NCBI GenBank assembly: GCA_905182995.1
Contig: CAJJDP010000108.1
Location: forward strand, 15,722-79,721
Origin: Paramecium octaurelia
Lineage: Eukaryota > Ciliophora > Oligohymenophorea > Peniculida > Parameciidae
Direction: 5' to 3'
Length of the DNA: 64,000 nt
A program made the translations under genes and the position numbers. The notes beneath the pieces are model-generated. The model did not search any database. It was not told where the DNA came from and saw only the letters and a list, made by a program, of their open reading frames with translations. Positions 47,935 to 60,908 of this stretch are shown piece by piece; positions within the stretch are counted from its first letter, which is position 1, and every line of letters begins with the position of its first letter.

Positions 47935-50118
47935 TCACATATTATATTTTGTTTGAATTGCTTTAATTTCTTTCATAATTGTTGTTACTTGAGTCAAATT
48001 GGCCACATACATAGGATGATTAGCTTTGGCATATTTATAAAATGCATTATAATAAGCCATAAAAGTTTACAGGAACTTCTTTAACAAACTCTTCATTAAA
48101 TTAGTACCTTAGAAATGTTTTTCGCATTCTAATCTGAAGACATCAACTCTCTTGTTCCAGGATAGATTCACATCCTATTGATTTATATAATGATCATTAT
48201 ACTTAACTTATATTTTCTATCAATTTCTTATTATCCACTTAATTAAGATTCTATACTTTTTCAACAACCCTAATTTCTGATTACTATTTATTATCATAGA
48301 GGTTCAGTTCCAATTCACTTTCCTCCTTTGCATATTTCTATATGAAATCCACAAGATTCCCAAACAACTCCTTCAAGTAGATTTCAATTAACTTCTCACT
48401 AAACTTGTTTGTCTCTTTCTCCAAGAACAAAGTCTCTTCTGAAAATTCCTTTTTGTATGTGGTCATTTAGGCTGTATTGTATGCTGTAACAATCATTTCA
48501 TAGACTGATAAGGTATATGTTATTCTATCGACTTCAATCTCAAATTCTGCTCCAGTTCTCTTTATTAAATCAAAATATCTTAATCTCAATTGATTAATTC
48601 TGCTCACAATCATTTTGTTATCCTCAAAATATGCATATAATTTATATAATGATAATGTTAGATCTATGTATCTCATTACAAAACTACGAAATCCATAATA
48701 CTTTTCCAATGATCTATACAATCTCACATTAGTACTCTAAATGCTTTGGATGTGAGTATCAAACACTTACTCAAACTTTGGCCACAATATCATATTCACT
48801 TATTCAAAGTAAAAATCCAATACATGTGAGTTCTTAGAGTGCATATGCTTCTAAAATCTCTCATTTAATAATATGATTAATAAAAATGCATATATATCAA
48901 ATATGCTCACAGTCTATTTTAAATGATCCAATACAAATTGAATAGTATTCTTAAACACCCCACTAAAAATAAGTCTGTTTTAATCAGGTTTCAAACTAAA
49001 GAAGTCCTAACTAAATCTGTCTTCATGTAATACAGTATCAATCAAAACCTTATTGATTGTTTTAAAGTATTATTCAATTAGGATTTTTTAATTTTTCTGA
49101 TTCAATTGAGTATGTAATAAAGGTTCCTCATCCATGAATTATAGTATTTAATCACGATTCATCAACTGAAATATGGATCTATTTTCAATAGTTAATCCTA
49201 CTACATTTCTTAAATTCAACTATGGTCTATAATTCTATTGACTATCAGGTACAATTAGATCATTGCGTAAATAAACATCAATTGTTAATTTATGTATTTC
49301 TGCAACGTAGACTTTCATATTGCTCAAGTACAATTTACTCATAGCATCTGTATATAGATTACATAACTCCACATAAATATCTAAATAATGATCCTTCATG
49401 AATTCTGTGAATATCTTGTACTTAACCAATTCCTAAATTTAATATTATTGAATGTTTATTTTTGGTTTCTTTAATTGATTTAATTTATCTATCATAAATT
49501 CTCTTACTCTTTTACAAGCCGTATTTTTTAACTTAATTAGTTCTGGCCCTAGATTCTTGACTGCATTTGCATCGGTTAACTCAGTGTTTTTCAAGTATTC
49601 TAATTTTGAGCATAATATTCTGATGTATTCCACATATTAATCATTAATCTCTTTACTGCATATATTATCAATTAAAGAAGGATCCAATACAGCTTAATCA
49701 ACAAAACTAGATAATATCTACGATAATGCTTTTCTGTTTGTCAATGAAGTATTCATCTTAACACTTCTCTCTTGCAATTATGTCATTTCTGATTTAATAT
49801 CATTCAAATAATCCTTGAAATTAAGTAAAACATTCTCTAACTCTCCTAGAATAGCATCGCTCTTCTCTATTTCACCATCCAACTCATACATCTCTTTTTC
49901 AACCTTTTGTATTTTCAAATAGATACTTTTAAATAGTCATATGCTGCTTCCTTTTCAATTAATTGCATTTCCAATTTTACATTATCACACATATGCCTCA
50001 AATCTAGAGATTACTCACCTCCATCCATCATTAAGTACTTTCCCATTATATATCTACTTGTTATGGGATCCAAATTGTGTTCTAAAAAACTTGATAAATT
50101 CTGCTATTATTGAGACAT
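47935..50118 (-). CDS. VPS52: GARP/EARP tethering complex subunit Vps52
   Basis: ATG at 50118, TGA at 47935-47937, about 720 residues with a 23-nt intron at 49904-49926. N-terminal half: coiled coil, then the diagnostic stretch MTQLQERSVKMNTSLTNRKALSQ followed by ILSSFVDQAVLDPSLIDNIC, matching the Vps52/Sac2 family pattern of LR-NR-x-LS. Further on KRVREFMIDKLNQLKKPKINIQ, then LVKYKIFTEFMKDHYLDIY and TDAMSKLYLSNMKVYV, also conserved. The C-terminal half is helical and ends NLTQVTTIMKEIKAIQTKYNM. With Vps51, 53 and 54 it tethers endosome-derived vesicles to the trans-Golgi. Intact. Confidence 0.87.
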
Positions 50119-50232
50119 GATATTTATATTAATTATTTTAATTTCTTGTAGTATTTTTAAATTCACTAACACACACACTCTCTAATTAAATTATTATATA
50201 ATAGCTTTGTGTTGAATAATTTATTTTATAAT

Positions 50233-50943
50233 ATGAATAATTCTTCGATATTTAATTAATCATATTGTAAAACAGAAGGTGATGAATATTATGGGAGCAG
50301 AGCCTTGGACATCCTCAAAGAGAAAATGAAGATTTTTGATTTAGAAAAAATACCTCAACTTACTTAATAATAAAGAGCAAGAGCACGATCTAAAGAAAGA
50401 AGTAAGACTCCAAAATTGTAGATTCATTCAAATAGCAAATAACCAACGAATTATTCCCAGTATCGAATATCAAATAAAGAATAAACATACAAATCCACAA
50501 ATGAAATGTTCTCAAGATAAACAATAGAATCCATAAAAAGTAGATTAAGCATGTAGGATGCGAAGTTATTAGACGTTCCTATCATTAAAATATCCAGAGA
50601 AAGGCCACTCAACAATAATAATGAATCTTTCAATACAATGTCGTTAATCCTAATGGAAAAATACTACTAATCAACGATCAAATATTAATAAAAATAAGCA
50701 AAATAATTGGAAAAACAGGCCCAGAATCCCAATACTTCTATCAATACAATATCACAAATCATAAGAAACAATTAAGCTGTTAAAAATTATAAACGAAAAC
50801 TAAGACATAGTAGAAGAGACTTAATAAAAGAAATCCCTCAACACTACTCAGCCCTCAACAATTCAAGATAATTTAGTTCCGATAAATCAAATTAAGAATA
50901 TAGTAGAACTACTTAAATAGTAAGCAAATACTCATCTCTTTGA
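50233..50943 (+). CDS. hypothetical basic, serine-rich protein
   Basis: ATG at 50233, TGA at 50941-50943, 236 codons, no intron required. The protein is polar and basic with RARARSKERSKTP near residue 50 and repeated S/N/Q/R-rich stretches. There is no membrane segment and no domain that I recognise. It is divergent from Vps52, 114 bp apart. Composition resembles phosphorylated cytoskeletal linker proteins, but this is only an impression. Confidence 0.65.
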
Positions 50944-51015
50944 TATCATTTTATAGTATTTAATTTATTATAATAAGAATGTTTAAAACAATAATTTATA
51001 TTTCTATTATAAAGA

Positions 51016-53237
51016 ATGATAAACAATCATATTTTTAAACCTTAATTCAAGATAAATAATGGAGAAACTATTGAAATTGAGGGGAAATATTATGAAAATT
51101 TAAGATTATTAGAATCTTAAGGCACTTAAACATATAATCGAATCGGAAATCTAAAAGGTAATCAAAAAGAAGAGATAATAATCAAGGAATATTATGACAT
51201 AAGATAGGAGGAAATAGAAATACTTTAGTAAATTAGAAGGTAATAAAATGAAAAATAATCCAAATGTCAAAATATTATAAAAATACTTGGAATTAAGGAT
51301 AACACTATTAATTAACAATCCTAATAAGAACGAAAATTCTATGTAGCAATGGAAAAAGGTAAGGCTGATGTCTTAGCTTTGATAATATAACATAAAAATT
51401 TACCGTACATAATTAAGCTGAACTTGTTCTTATAAGTAAATTCAACATTTTATTAAGATGGTATAAGGAGTTAAAGAATTACATGAGCTCGGTTATTTCC
51501 ATAGAGATGTGAAACCAGAAAACTTTGTCTATTTTTAAAATTAAAATCAGGAATATTAAATTAAACTAATAGATTTTGGTATAGCAAAATAAACAGATGC
51601 AATAAATTAAACGGTTCATGTGGGCACTTATAGATACATGGCACCTGAAGTTTTACGAAATGAAGGCAATTACGATAAATCTGTCGATGTTTGGAGTCTT
51701 GGAATCACTTTTTATTATATTCTCACTTTAGAAGATTTTATTCAAGGTAAAATATCTACTCTTATTTTTAGCTAATAATAATAAGGCTCTTTAAAAATAT
51801 TTTTTAGAATTAACCCAACAGTAAATAGATTAAAAGTTAAATAATTCTAATGGTATTGAATAGTTTGAAAAATAATTGCTAGCTTGCATGTTATAATAAA
51901 ACAAATTATATAGAATTGGATTGCAAGAACTAATAAATAAAATTAAAATCAGAATAAAAACTTTTTAATAAGAAAATTCTCCTAAAAAAGAGTAAATATC
52001 ACAATAAAATTTTTAATTCTAGAAGTTCTAGCAATTTGATAAATTAAATTTCTGTCCATTTTAAACAAATAAAAAGAATCAAACGTATTTTTAAATAAAG
52101 TCAAAATAATAAGATGACAATGAACTAGAAAAATTACCCAAGTTATAAGCGTAGTCAATCGAATTAGATGATAAAAAAAAAAGTGAATTATCTATACTAA
52201 ATACTCAATTGCAAGCCATATTTGAGCAATTCTAGAAAGATATAAGACAAATCAAAATAGAATGTGAAAGCAACGAGTTCTTGAGTAAAATGAAAGATAA
52301 GACAGATTAACTATAAGACATTTTTAAAGAATAAAAAAAAACTTTGTAAGTTTATTCTTAAGCAGTTTGTGAAAACGATAGATTATTTAAGGAACATATT
52401 ATGGTCATTGAGAAAAAGAAAGGGTCTGGAAAAATATAATTGAAAGATTTGTTTATAAAATAGTAAAAAAATAGTTAAAAAGTAGGAGGAGAATTAGAAC
52501 TTCTAATAAATTCTGTAGATGAAAAACTTAAGGAAATAAAATTTATCCCTATGTTTACGAAACTAATAGATACTTACTTAGACATAAAAAAGTAAGATCT
52601 TGAATTAGATAAAGAAATAAATTAAATTAATACAATTATGTCTAATTAATAATTAGATCCATCGTAATATAATTAGTTCAAAGAATAAATTTAAAAACTT
52701 ATTTCTAAATTACATGAATTAAATCAGAAAATACCCTAAGATAATGAGATTTAAGAATTCAATAATAAGTTTAAATTCAATTTTGAATCTTATTATGTAT
52801 TATATGCTTTAGTTAATTATATAAAGTAGTTTCATATCACAAAATATTATGAAAAAATAAGGGTCTCACGTCAGAAAAAAATTCAAAAATAACCAAAATA
52901 AAGCATCTGTTAAAAACAATTTTACGAAAAATAAACAAATAAATCAGAACATGATATCATATTAGAGAAGGAAGCTTAAGATTTATTATAGAGATACAAA
53001 AATATTTTATTTCAGGATTAAAAGATAATGACGATATAAGAAATGGAAAAGGATCAAGAATATATGGATAAAATAATTGTAGATCTGGAAACATCAATTA
53101 GAGAAAGTGTTAGGGTAACATTGGGCGGTTTTGTAAAAACTTAAGAAATAATCTAAAAGGTCATCAATGGAGGAGGGGTATACAAAATACAAAACTTTGC
53201 ATAAATTTTGATTTTTCAAGCCATCTATATTTACTGA
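51016..53237 (+). CDS. protein kinase with long coiled-coil C-terminal region
   Basis: ATG at 51016, TGA at 53235-53237; about 720 residues after two mini-introns (near 51436 and 51748). Kinase motifs: IIIKEYYDIRQEEIEIL (VIK-like Lys and alpha-C Glu), FYVAMEKG hinge, HRDVKPENFVY catalytic loop, DFGIAKQT, THVGTYRYMAPEVL-type activation segment (VHVGTYRYMAPEV), DVWSLGITFYYILT. The N-lobe glycine loop is weak (ESQGTQTYNRIG). The C-terminal ~430 residues are helical, Q/K/E-rich and likely form a coiled coil. All residues needed for catalysis in the C-lobe are there, so activity is likely. Subfamily unclear; ciliates have large expanded kinase families of this sort. Confidence 0.85.
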
Positions 53238-53636
53238 AAAAACAGCATCCAAACAATGATATTCATAACAATACATACAAATGGTATCTGATTATATTGA
53301 AAAATCACTTATTCACCAATATATGTTATTTGTTAAAATCTATTTCAATGCAGCATATTTTATAAATATTTTCTTTTAACAACTTTCAAAATCTATACTC
53401 TAAAAATATCCTAAAATTCAGAATTTTTTGGTAATTTAAGCATATTCTCTTCAAGATTTCTCTAAAGTTCTTTATTCCAAATATTGATTTTTACAAATGT
53501 GTTTTAAATGCTATAAATTTTTGTTTTGATAGTAATATTCAACCGATCTAGATGCCTTTCTTCAACATGTAAAATTTAAATAATTTTAGGATGTCAGATT
53601 TTTGGATAGAAGAAAGATCAAAGTATGGACCAAAAA
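53238..53636. other. intergenic, possible upstream exon
   Basis: AT-rich. A TAG-ending intron-like stretch just before 53592 could precede the ORF at 53637, but no upstream exon with a clear frame was found. Confidence 0.35.
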
Positions 53637-53804
53637 TTTCATGAACTTATTCCAGAATTGAAAGTCTAATAGGTAGATGATGGAATATGGGCTAATGAAA
53701 AGGTCTAGGATCCCAATCGTAATTAATCCTAATGGTTATAATAAGCTCTCTAGGATTAAGAATCATTAAAATATTTAATTTGTAATTCTAGAATGCAATT
53801 TTGA
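53637..53804 (+). CDS. short ORF, possibly an exon
   Basis: ATG at 53637 to TGA at 53802-53804, 55 codons with many TAA/TAG (FHELIPELKVQQVDDGIWANEKVQDP...). Codon use is typical of genes in this DNA. The frame is also open upstream to ~53590 (CQIFGQKKDQS), so it may be the last part of a spliced gene. A coding-looking piece HSYSSPPELKWLEEVLK at 54020-54070 may belong to it. No family recognised. Confidence 0.3.
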
Positions 53805-54653
53805 AGATAATATATTATATTTAATATTTACTGTAAAAATTGAATTTCTTATGCTTGAAATGATTTTCAAATTATATATTAAATTTTTCATATTTTTACA
53901 TTCAGTACTTTCAAGACTTGTATTATGGAATTTATATTTGACAACAATTAATATTTTAGGATATTTCTTTATCTTCTAAATTATCATGTGAATATGTTCG
54001 AAACATAAGACTTTGGAATTCATTCTTATTCTTCTCCTCCTGAGCTTAAATGGTTGGAAGAAGTCCTAAAGTAAAGTATTATACTAAATAAATTAATTTG
54101 TATTTATGAAAACAAATCAATAAGTAACATTGTCCATGTATATAAAAGTAAAATTTTAAATTTGATAAATTCCTAATTTATGCAAACAGTTTATAAATTT
54201 CATTCTATGATGAGTTAAAAAATAACAAAAAAATCAAAGTTCTTTTTTAAATGTAATGATGATTGAATTTTTAATTAATACTAGAATTAATTAGCATTAG
54301 CAATCAAACTTGAATGATACAACCAAAAATTAATCTAATAAGCCAACATAATTCGTATTAATATTTTAACTACTCTGAAGATTTAATAATGAAATTGAAT
54401 ATTCCAATTAATTGGAATAATAATAAGCTTTAATCATTGTAAAATACTTCTGCTGCTTAGTCTGAATTATATTGAATATATTAAATAGTTATAACTCTAT
54501 AAAAGATATTTAACTATCATTATTTTAAATGACTTTATATCTGATAGATTATTACCAAGATTTTTGACAATTAAACATTGATGAAAGATTTATAAGGAGA
54601 ATAAATTGAATTGTGAATTACATTGTAATAAATAATATACAGTATTTACAAGA
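53805..54653. other. mostly non-coding, one short coding-like piece
   Basis: Apart from the piece at 54020-54070 nothing is readable; TGA is frequent and the sequence is A/T-rich. Confidence 0.35.
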
Positions 54654-54959
54654 TCATTAGATAGGAAAATCGTAATCCATTATTACTTCAACTTTTTAAA
54701 TTTTCCAACTATCATTACCCCTTCCATATCTTCTATTGGAAATATTTCTGAATTCTCTCCTAGTTAGTCTCTTATACTCTTCTTTCATTTATTATTAACG
54801 AGCTGATTCACATAGAATTTCCAATTTTTGATAATTTAAAGACATAGGGTGAAAGTAATTGGATGTCAATTTTGAAGCCATTTTGTATATATTATTTTTG
54901 ATATTGGCATCATTGTCTAGTTTCATTTATCTTCTTTGTTTAAAATTATCTTCGAACAT
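54654..54959 (-). CDS. small hypothetical protein
   Basis: ATG at 54959, TGA at 54654-54656, 101 codons with in-frame TAA/TAG. Polar and basic (FKQRRQMKLDND..., EEYKRLTRREFRNISNRRYGR), no signal or membrane segment. No family recognised; the intact frame and codon use support a gene. Confidence 0.55.
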
Positions 54960-55192
54960 TTTATTTTAATATAAATTATTTAATTAAATATGTATAAGAA
55001 TAGAATAAATCTAAAATTCTGATGAATTCCAAAATAAATAGTACAATTTCTTACATGTGAATATTATAGTGATTGTATGAGTTAATGCAGATAAGGTGAT
55101 TATTAAATGTAAGATGATGTGAATAATAATTATGATTAATTAAAAGTAGAATATTTTGATACTTAATAAACTATAAAAATGTTTAAATAAAA

Positions 55193-55781
55193 TCATTATA
55201 ACTTAAGTTCATCAAGCTCTTATTTATTATAAGTGGAATTATAAAATTTACTTATATATTTGAGATGATTTTTGACATCCTATATTTTTTCACTTATCAT
55301 AAGATCATGTATTATTTAAAAACCTGAGAAATACTCTCTGGATAGGTCTGCTGCATAAGGATCATTAAAAAGACGAGTGAAATCCTGTCTTGAGAAATTC
55401 TTTTTGTTTTCTCCATTCTTTAAGAATGCTTTGATTGCCTAATTTTCTACATTTTTACTACCTAATAAAAATAGTATAAAGAGTACATAAATATTTCTTC
55501 AACAAAACCCCAAAATTTTTGGGTATGTTCTTTGTTTCTGATTTTTGTGGTAATTATTTATCTTTGTTTTTCTGAATTTTAGTCTTTTTATTAATTTTTA
55601 AAGATTGTGAATAGTCAAATGATCCTTCAGTTGAAATAGATGAGCGTTGGTAATCCTCTACTTTGAGTTCTATGAAACATTAAGTGTAAGTTTCATCTTT
55701 TACATATCTTCTAAAAGAGGAATTGGGATTGCAATAGTTAATTGATGGGTATTTGAATGTTTGATTCTCCTTTTAAATCAT
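55193..55781 (-). CDS. hypothetical protein
   Basis: ATG at 55781, TGA at 55193-55195, one 25-nt intron near 55460-55484, about 187 residues. N-terminal half basic and lysine-rich (SLKINKKTKIQKNKDKQ). The C-terminal half is a compact helical region (FSRQDFTRLFNDPYAADLSR, FQIIHDLMISEKIQDVKNHL). No domain recognised. Confidence 0.6.
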
Positions 55782-56039
55782 TTTGAATTTATATATATAT
55801 ATATTTATTTATAATCACAGCATAAATTCTATGAAAAAGTTCACAATGATGAATTTCAAAGGAGTTTAAATTCTATCAATAATCTTAATATTAAAATATT
55901 CTATCGGAATTTGACATTAAATAATGTCTAGGTAGAAGTCCCTTCAGAATAGTTTGAGTTAAAAAGGAATAAACTAGAATTACTAATCCAAATATGATTT
56001 TATTATAATCTTTAGAAGAATATAATAAAATAAAAAATA

Positions 56040-57930
56040 ATGACTCATTAATTATCCAACATTGAAAAAATAAAATAGTAACTTCATCTTTAACATTAAG
56101 TTAAAGAGATATTGGCAAAAGAATATGTTGATCTACAAGACAAGGAGCATTTTCAAGTATAATAAGATCAATCATAAGGTTATTGTTGGAGTTTTGGAGA
56201 AGCCAAAAAAGTTAAGAAATGCCAACGATTTATAATTATTAGCCATGGCATTCTCATCAATTAAATATTTTTCGGAGATGAGCAAGACAACCAGTTAAGA
56301 TGAAATGCTAAATTTATTTAGAGTATCAATATTACTGAATAAAGGAATTGCAATATATAGAAGTACCTGCCAGGAGAACTTTATTTCGTTTGGGAGATAT
56401 AGGAAAGAACTTCTATATAATTTTGAGTGGCTCAGTTTGGGTATTTCAAATTTTCATCATTTTAGGTCTTAGTAGCTAGATCAGGTTTACAGAGTGGTAC
56501 ATTCACCAAAAAAGATGAGAACAACAAAGACAAAATAGAAATAGAAGAGGGAACCTTTTAAGTAAATGCAATTGAAACTCAATTTAGGATGAATTTGAAT
56601 TCATTGAATTAGATGACGAAACCATGTTAACTCAGAAATATCCAACCCTAATGAAAGTAGGTTAAATAGCAGCAGGTGGCTCTTTTGGTGAAATAGCTCT
56701 TACTAATTTTATCCCAAGACAAGCTACTATTGTTTGCAAAGAGGATTCACAATTCATTACATTATCAAGAGAAGCTTTTAACAAATTTCTATGTAATTAA
56801 TGAATATATTATAATAGCTGAATATTACAATCGAATCCAACAAAAGAATTTTGAGTTTCTCAAATCAATTCAAATATTCAAGGCTTGGAATGATGCAGAG
56901 TTAAGTTAAATGTAATATCATCTTCAACCTTTGGAATATTGTTATGATACGTTGATATATAAGGAAGGAGAGATAGTGAAGTAGAATAATCTATATTATG
57001 AATAGAGGTGTTTATTTCGTATTGGAAGGGTAAATTGAAATTACATAGAATGCAAAAAACGAATATCATTTTGATTAACAATATAGTCGAAAATTACAGA
57101 GATCTTATAGTAATGTATACTAATTCTATTCAAGGTCAAAAGAATATTCAATTAAAATTAAATCGATGTGGATATGGATAAATATTCGGATATTTAGAAA
57201 TAGTGGCTAATTAAGAATTTCGATAATCAAAAGCTGTCTGTTTAACTGAAAAATCTAAAATGTTATTTTTGCCTGCAGATGTATTAATAATAATGAAATT
57301 TAGAGATTTAAGTTGTATTGTTGTAGTGGTTAAACTTTGTCGGAGTTAAATAAAATGATTGATAAATTAGATGAGAATAAGAGAATCTCCAAAGAAATAT
57401 TCCTAGGTAATTCATATCAACATTCCGGTGGGTTCGATTTCTTGACTTAATCACCAAGCTATTTGATTAAAACGTAGGATGAAGAAGATAAATTTGGATA
57501 GGTCAATTAATCTTAATAAAATCATCAACCAACTCATAAAAAGAAACAACCTTAAAAAAATACAGAAGGGAAATCTCAAAAAATTGTTTAAGAAATTTTG
57601 GGAAAGATTTAACATTAACCTTCTAATATTTAAAATTATTATGAATTTATTTCTTCTCATTCAAAGGAAAGGAAATTAGAACTCACTTTTGAATGTCCTC
57701 TTATTGAGATTCAATAAAGCAGAAAAGCAAAGATTTTATAATAATAATTATAACACCAATAATCAATTCAACACTCAAAAACACCAAGTTAAAATCTTGA
57801 TTCAAGAGTATGTTTAATTTAGAGTTTGAAACTCCCTAAATTATTTAAAAAGAAAAAGAATAACGAAGATGTCCAATTATAAGTTTATAAATTTGTTCGA
57901 TAATAAAATTAAAGTGTTTAGCTTTATTGA
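56040..57930 (+). CDS. protein with two cyclic-nucleotide-binding domains
   Basis: ATG at 56040, TGA at 57928-57930, with at least seven mini-introns; ~570 residues. The first cNMP-binding domain spans ELQYIEVPARRTLFRLGDIGKNFYIILSGSV through GGSFGEIALTNFIPRQATI (~56350-56740). It holds the phosphate-binding-cassette core FGEIAL......RQATI, near the canonical FGE-A-L..P-RAAT, with a Q in place of the first Ala. The second lies at LEYCYDTLIYKEGE, GVYFVLEGQIEI, GQIFGYLEIV (~56930-57230); its cassette lacks the R and is probably not functional. The tail is Q/K-rich and basic. No kinase or channel domain is attached, so it may act like a cAMP/cGMP sensor, as PKA regulatory subunits do, but it lacks an inhibitor motif that I could see. 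Confidence 0.83.
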
Positions 57931-57979
57931 TTAATTTTGATAATGTATGTATATATATATTTATAAATTTAATTTTAAA

Positions 57980-58406
57980 ATGTTATTAAGGAAACTAGCA
58001 TTACTTTACGAATTCTGTTAATAGTCTGCAAGACAATGTTTTTAATTTTTACAACAAGACCCTATTGAGTAATCAGGATAGATTTCGACTTAATATTAAA
58101 AAGCAAATAAGGATGATTAGCAATTGAAGAAATAATCATTACAATAAGATTATGGAGATTTGGAAGAATAGGATGGAGATCATGTAAGAATAGAATTTAA
58201 ATTAGCATTTAATAGAACAAGAGAATCCGTTTGAAAAGTTGAAACCTACGTTAAATTTCTAAAACACTATTCCACAATAAAACAATTAAAATTCAAGAAT
58301 TGAGAAGGAGCAAATAAAATATGATGAGGAGATGATTGACATGCATCAAAATAGTAATTGGAATAATCATGAGCTTGATTAAGAGAACGAACATATTGAA
58401 TTATGA
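57980..58406 (+). CDS. small hypothetical protein
   Basis: ATG at 57980, TGA at 58404-58406, one 22-nt intron near 58177-58198; 134 residues. Q/E/N/D-rich, acidic C-terminus. It starts just 49 bp after the cyclic-nucleotide gene. No family recognised. Confidence 0.55.
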
Positions 58407-58458
58407 TGAATAGATAATTAATTATTTATTATAAATACACAAGTGATTATGTTTAAAA

Positions 58459-59367
58459 TCAAATTTTTAATGACCTTTCACTTTTGATGGCCCCAAACTT
58501 TTCATTTAGTAAATTTTTGATTTTAAAATAATCATTATATGTCCATGATTTTTTGGAATCTTACTATTCATTTAACATTTTCAAAGCCTAATAATATTTA
58601 ATTGTATAGATTACTTATGTCCATGTTACAAATCTACCTTTAACTCTGAGTCTTTCTTCAGCAACCTTTTGTCTAATATGATAATGAACTTTCTTTTCGT
58701 AAGTTCGACTATGCTTTTTTTCTAAGTATCTCTTCACTTTCTATTTCCTTGCCATCTCTTTTAAGGATTCGTGATTAGTTGATGTGCATAGTTATTCAAC
58801 CCAATCTTCAAATTTCTATGTTTCTTCATCATTCAGTATCTCCTCACATAATCCTACCTTGATTCTAAGTAAATCATCTCCCTTAACATATGTAGATATG
58901 AAATCCTCTTATTTTTAAGAGGGATTGAATCTCATTTTCAATTCCTCTAGATGCTACTCTACATTAGTTGGAACTGGTAAATCCTTTGGATAAGAAAACT
59001 TTTTCTAATTTTCTTTTAAAAGCATAGCAGCTAACATCTCCAAATCTCCCATTGCTGGATGATCCTCGGATTGTTCTGTTGTAGTACATTCTTCTATGCA
59101 GACCTTCTTTTTCGGATCTTCATCCAATATAAATTCATCTTAAAATACTGGACATGGTTTCTTGTAAGAAGACAATTGTTAAGGAGTGTAAACAGGAACT
59201 TCAACGTTTTCGAATTCTTCACATTACTATGACATTGGATTATAACATAATACTTATTCATCATCGGCTGAATAATGTGGTTCATCATAGTTTATTGAGT
59301 TTTCATCCTCAATATTGCCTGAACATTCCATTATTCCGTCTTCTCTCATCTAAGTATTACTATTCAT
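58459..59367 (-). CDS. CCT-domain protein
   Basis: ATG at 59367 (a second ATG in frame lies 6 codons on), TGA at 58459-58461, one in-phase 27-nt intron near 58583-58609; ~293 residues. The N-terminal half is acidic with GDLEMLAAMLLKEN. The C-terminal part holds a CCT motif: KVKRYLEKKHSRTYEKKVHY then RQKVAEERLRVKGRF. This matches the CONSTANS/CO-like/TOC1 pattern (R-Y-x-E-K....-KK-I-R-Y-...-R-x-x-x-A-x-x-R-x-R-V-K-G-R-F). In plants this motif is a nuclear, DNA/NF-Y-associated domain. In ciliates its role is unclear, but a nuclear regulatory function is a reasonable inference. No B-box or receiver domain is attached. Confidence 0.85.
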
Positions 59368-59621
59368 TTTCACACAAGATTTTATATTTTAAAAAATCCT
59401 TTGAATTATCTATAATTAATCATCTGTTCTTATACTCCTGCATTCTACCCCCTTACAAATTTAACATTACATTCATTTATTAAAGAATTACAAATTTATA
59501 ATAAATCTTTGAGATTCATTACAAAATCATTCAATCTTTTTATTATTTAATATAATCAGTTTACAAATTCTCTCTTTATATATTAAAATTTAAATTATTA
59601 ACTGTTAGTAATATAATTACA

Positions 59622-60245
59622 ATGTAAAATTATAGTAGTGATGAAGAAATCTCATCAATTCCAGAAGATGAATATTTAGATTATGACAGATAAGATTTTG
59701 AAGCCATTCAATTCGCTAATATCAAATAAAACATTAGTGAAGATGAATAAGAAAATGAAGATGACGATGAAGAAGAAGTTGAATAAGAAAAGGATAACAA
59801 ATTACAAAAAACTGGAATTACATTTAAATTACCATAAAGAAATTAAGTTGAAAATAAGAAATCTCTATCTAACTTAAATAATTAGAAAATATTGACGGAA
59901 ACTACAAATTAATTAAAAAACATTAGTAAAATTGAAAACAGGCCTTCTACTTCAACATCCTATAAACCTATTTATACCACTAGCATTCACCAAAGCCAAT
60001 AAATGCAAAAGAAATATAATTATAAACAAAAATCATTTAATACACTACCAAAAAGATCTGATCCCGTAGCTAGATATTAATAGATGTCATCATAATGGAA
60101 GAAAACTAAATTTTTATAAAATACTAATGGATTAAAGGAAGGTAGAAAATTGAATTTAGATACAAGAATTGAATAATAAAAATAAGAATTAAAAGAGTCT
60201 GGAATGTTTCATAGATACATTGCTAAGTCATAATTATTTCTGTGA
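59622..60245 (+). CDS. HYLS1: HYLS1-like centriole/basal body protein
   Basis: ATG at 59622, TGA at 60243-60245, 207 codons, no intron needed. The N-terminus is very acidic (DEEISSIPEDEYLDYD, EQENEDDDEEEVEQ), the middle low complexity. The HYLS1 box is at ~60051-60115: KRSDPVARYQQMSSQWKKTK, matching the conserved (K/R)xDPVARYQxxxxxWKxxKF signature. HYLS1 is a centriole outer-wall protein, dispensable for centriole copying but needed to convert centrioles to basal bodies and build cilia. The usual C-terminal RWEVRW-type end is not obvious, so a further exon is possible. Divergent from the CCT gene, 254 bp apart. Confidence 0.87.
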
Positions 60246-60405
60246 TTTTATAAACTTTTTATTAATATATTTTAATTTGTTTCTAAGTTCCATAAGACCA
60301 AAGTTATTATGAATAGTAAAGATATGATTTATTTAATTTAGCCAATTAGTATTCTTGTTTAAAATGAAAAACAGCATTTTTTAAATATTCAAAATCAAAT
60401 AGATT

Positions 60406-60790
60406 ATCATCCAAATAAGAATTATTTTGTGCCTAGGAGCTTAGTACATTTTGAGCATCTATGTTATACATCTTTGCAACTGCTTAATAGGCAAGGGAGA
60501 AATGCAAGAAAAGAAGTAATTATTAATGCAAGTAAAATAATAATTACTACGTAACTTCCTTTTCCCATTTCATAAGAAATGTCCGAGTCTACAGGAACAT
60601 TGCATTTTGAACATAATAGCTTTTCTGATTTTCTTGTCTATGGAACATTTGGATATGAACTTTCTTATTAAATGAGAGTGTTAGTATTAATTTGTATTTC
60701 AATATTCTGTGATTTAATAGTTTTATATGTTGCTTATGACTACCCACTTCTAGTTTATTATTACTACGCGTCCAAATTGTTATCATTCAT
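60406..60790 (-). CDS. LITAF-domain (SIMPLE-like) membrane-associated protein
   Basis: ATG at 60790, TGA at 60406-60408, 127 codons with no intron. The N-terminus is Q-rich. The LITAF domain is complete: LLCSKCNVPV (first CxxC), then a hydrophobic helix GKGSYVVIIILLALIITSF, then CLLSSCKDVQHRCSKCTKLLG (H.CxxC). The four cysteines of the two CxxC knuckles bind one zinc, and the helix dips into the cytosolic face of late endosome membranes. Family members act in endosome-lysosome sorting. Convergent with HYLS1. Confidence 0.88.
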
Positions 60791-60908
60791 CAATTTATAG
60801 TTATTGAAAATTTGATTATTTATGAGATTAATTAATGATGAAAATCTTAATCAAATGTTAATAAATATGGGAATAAAACTAATAAAATCATAAACTTAGT
60901 AAATTTAT

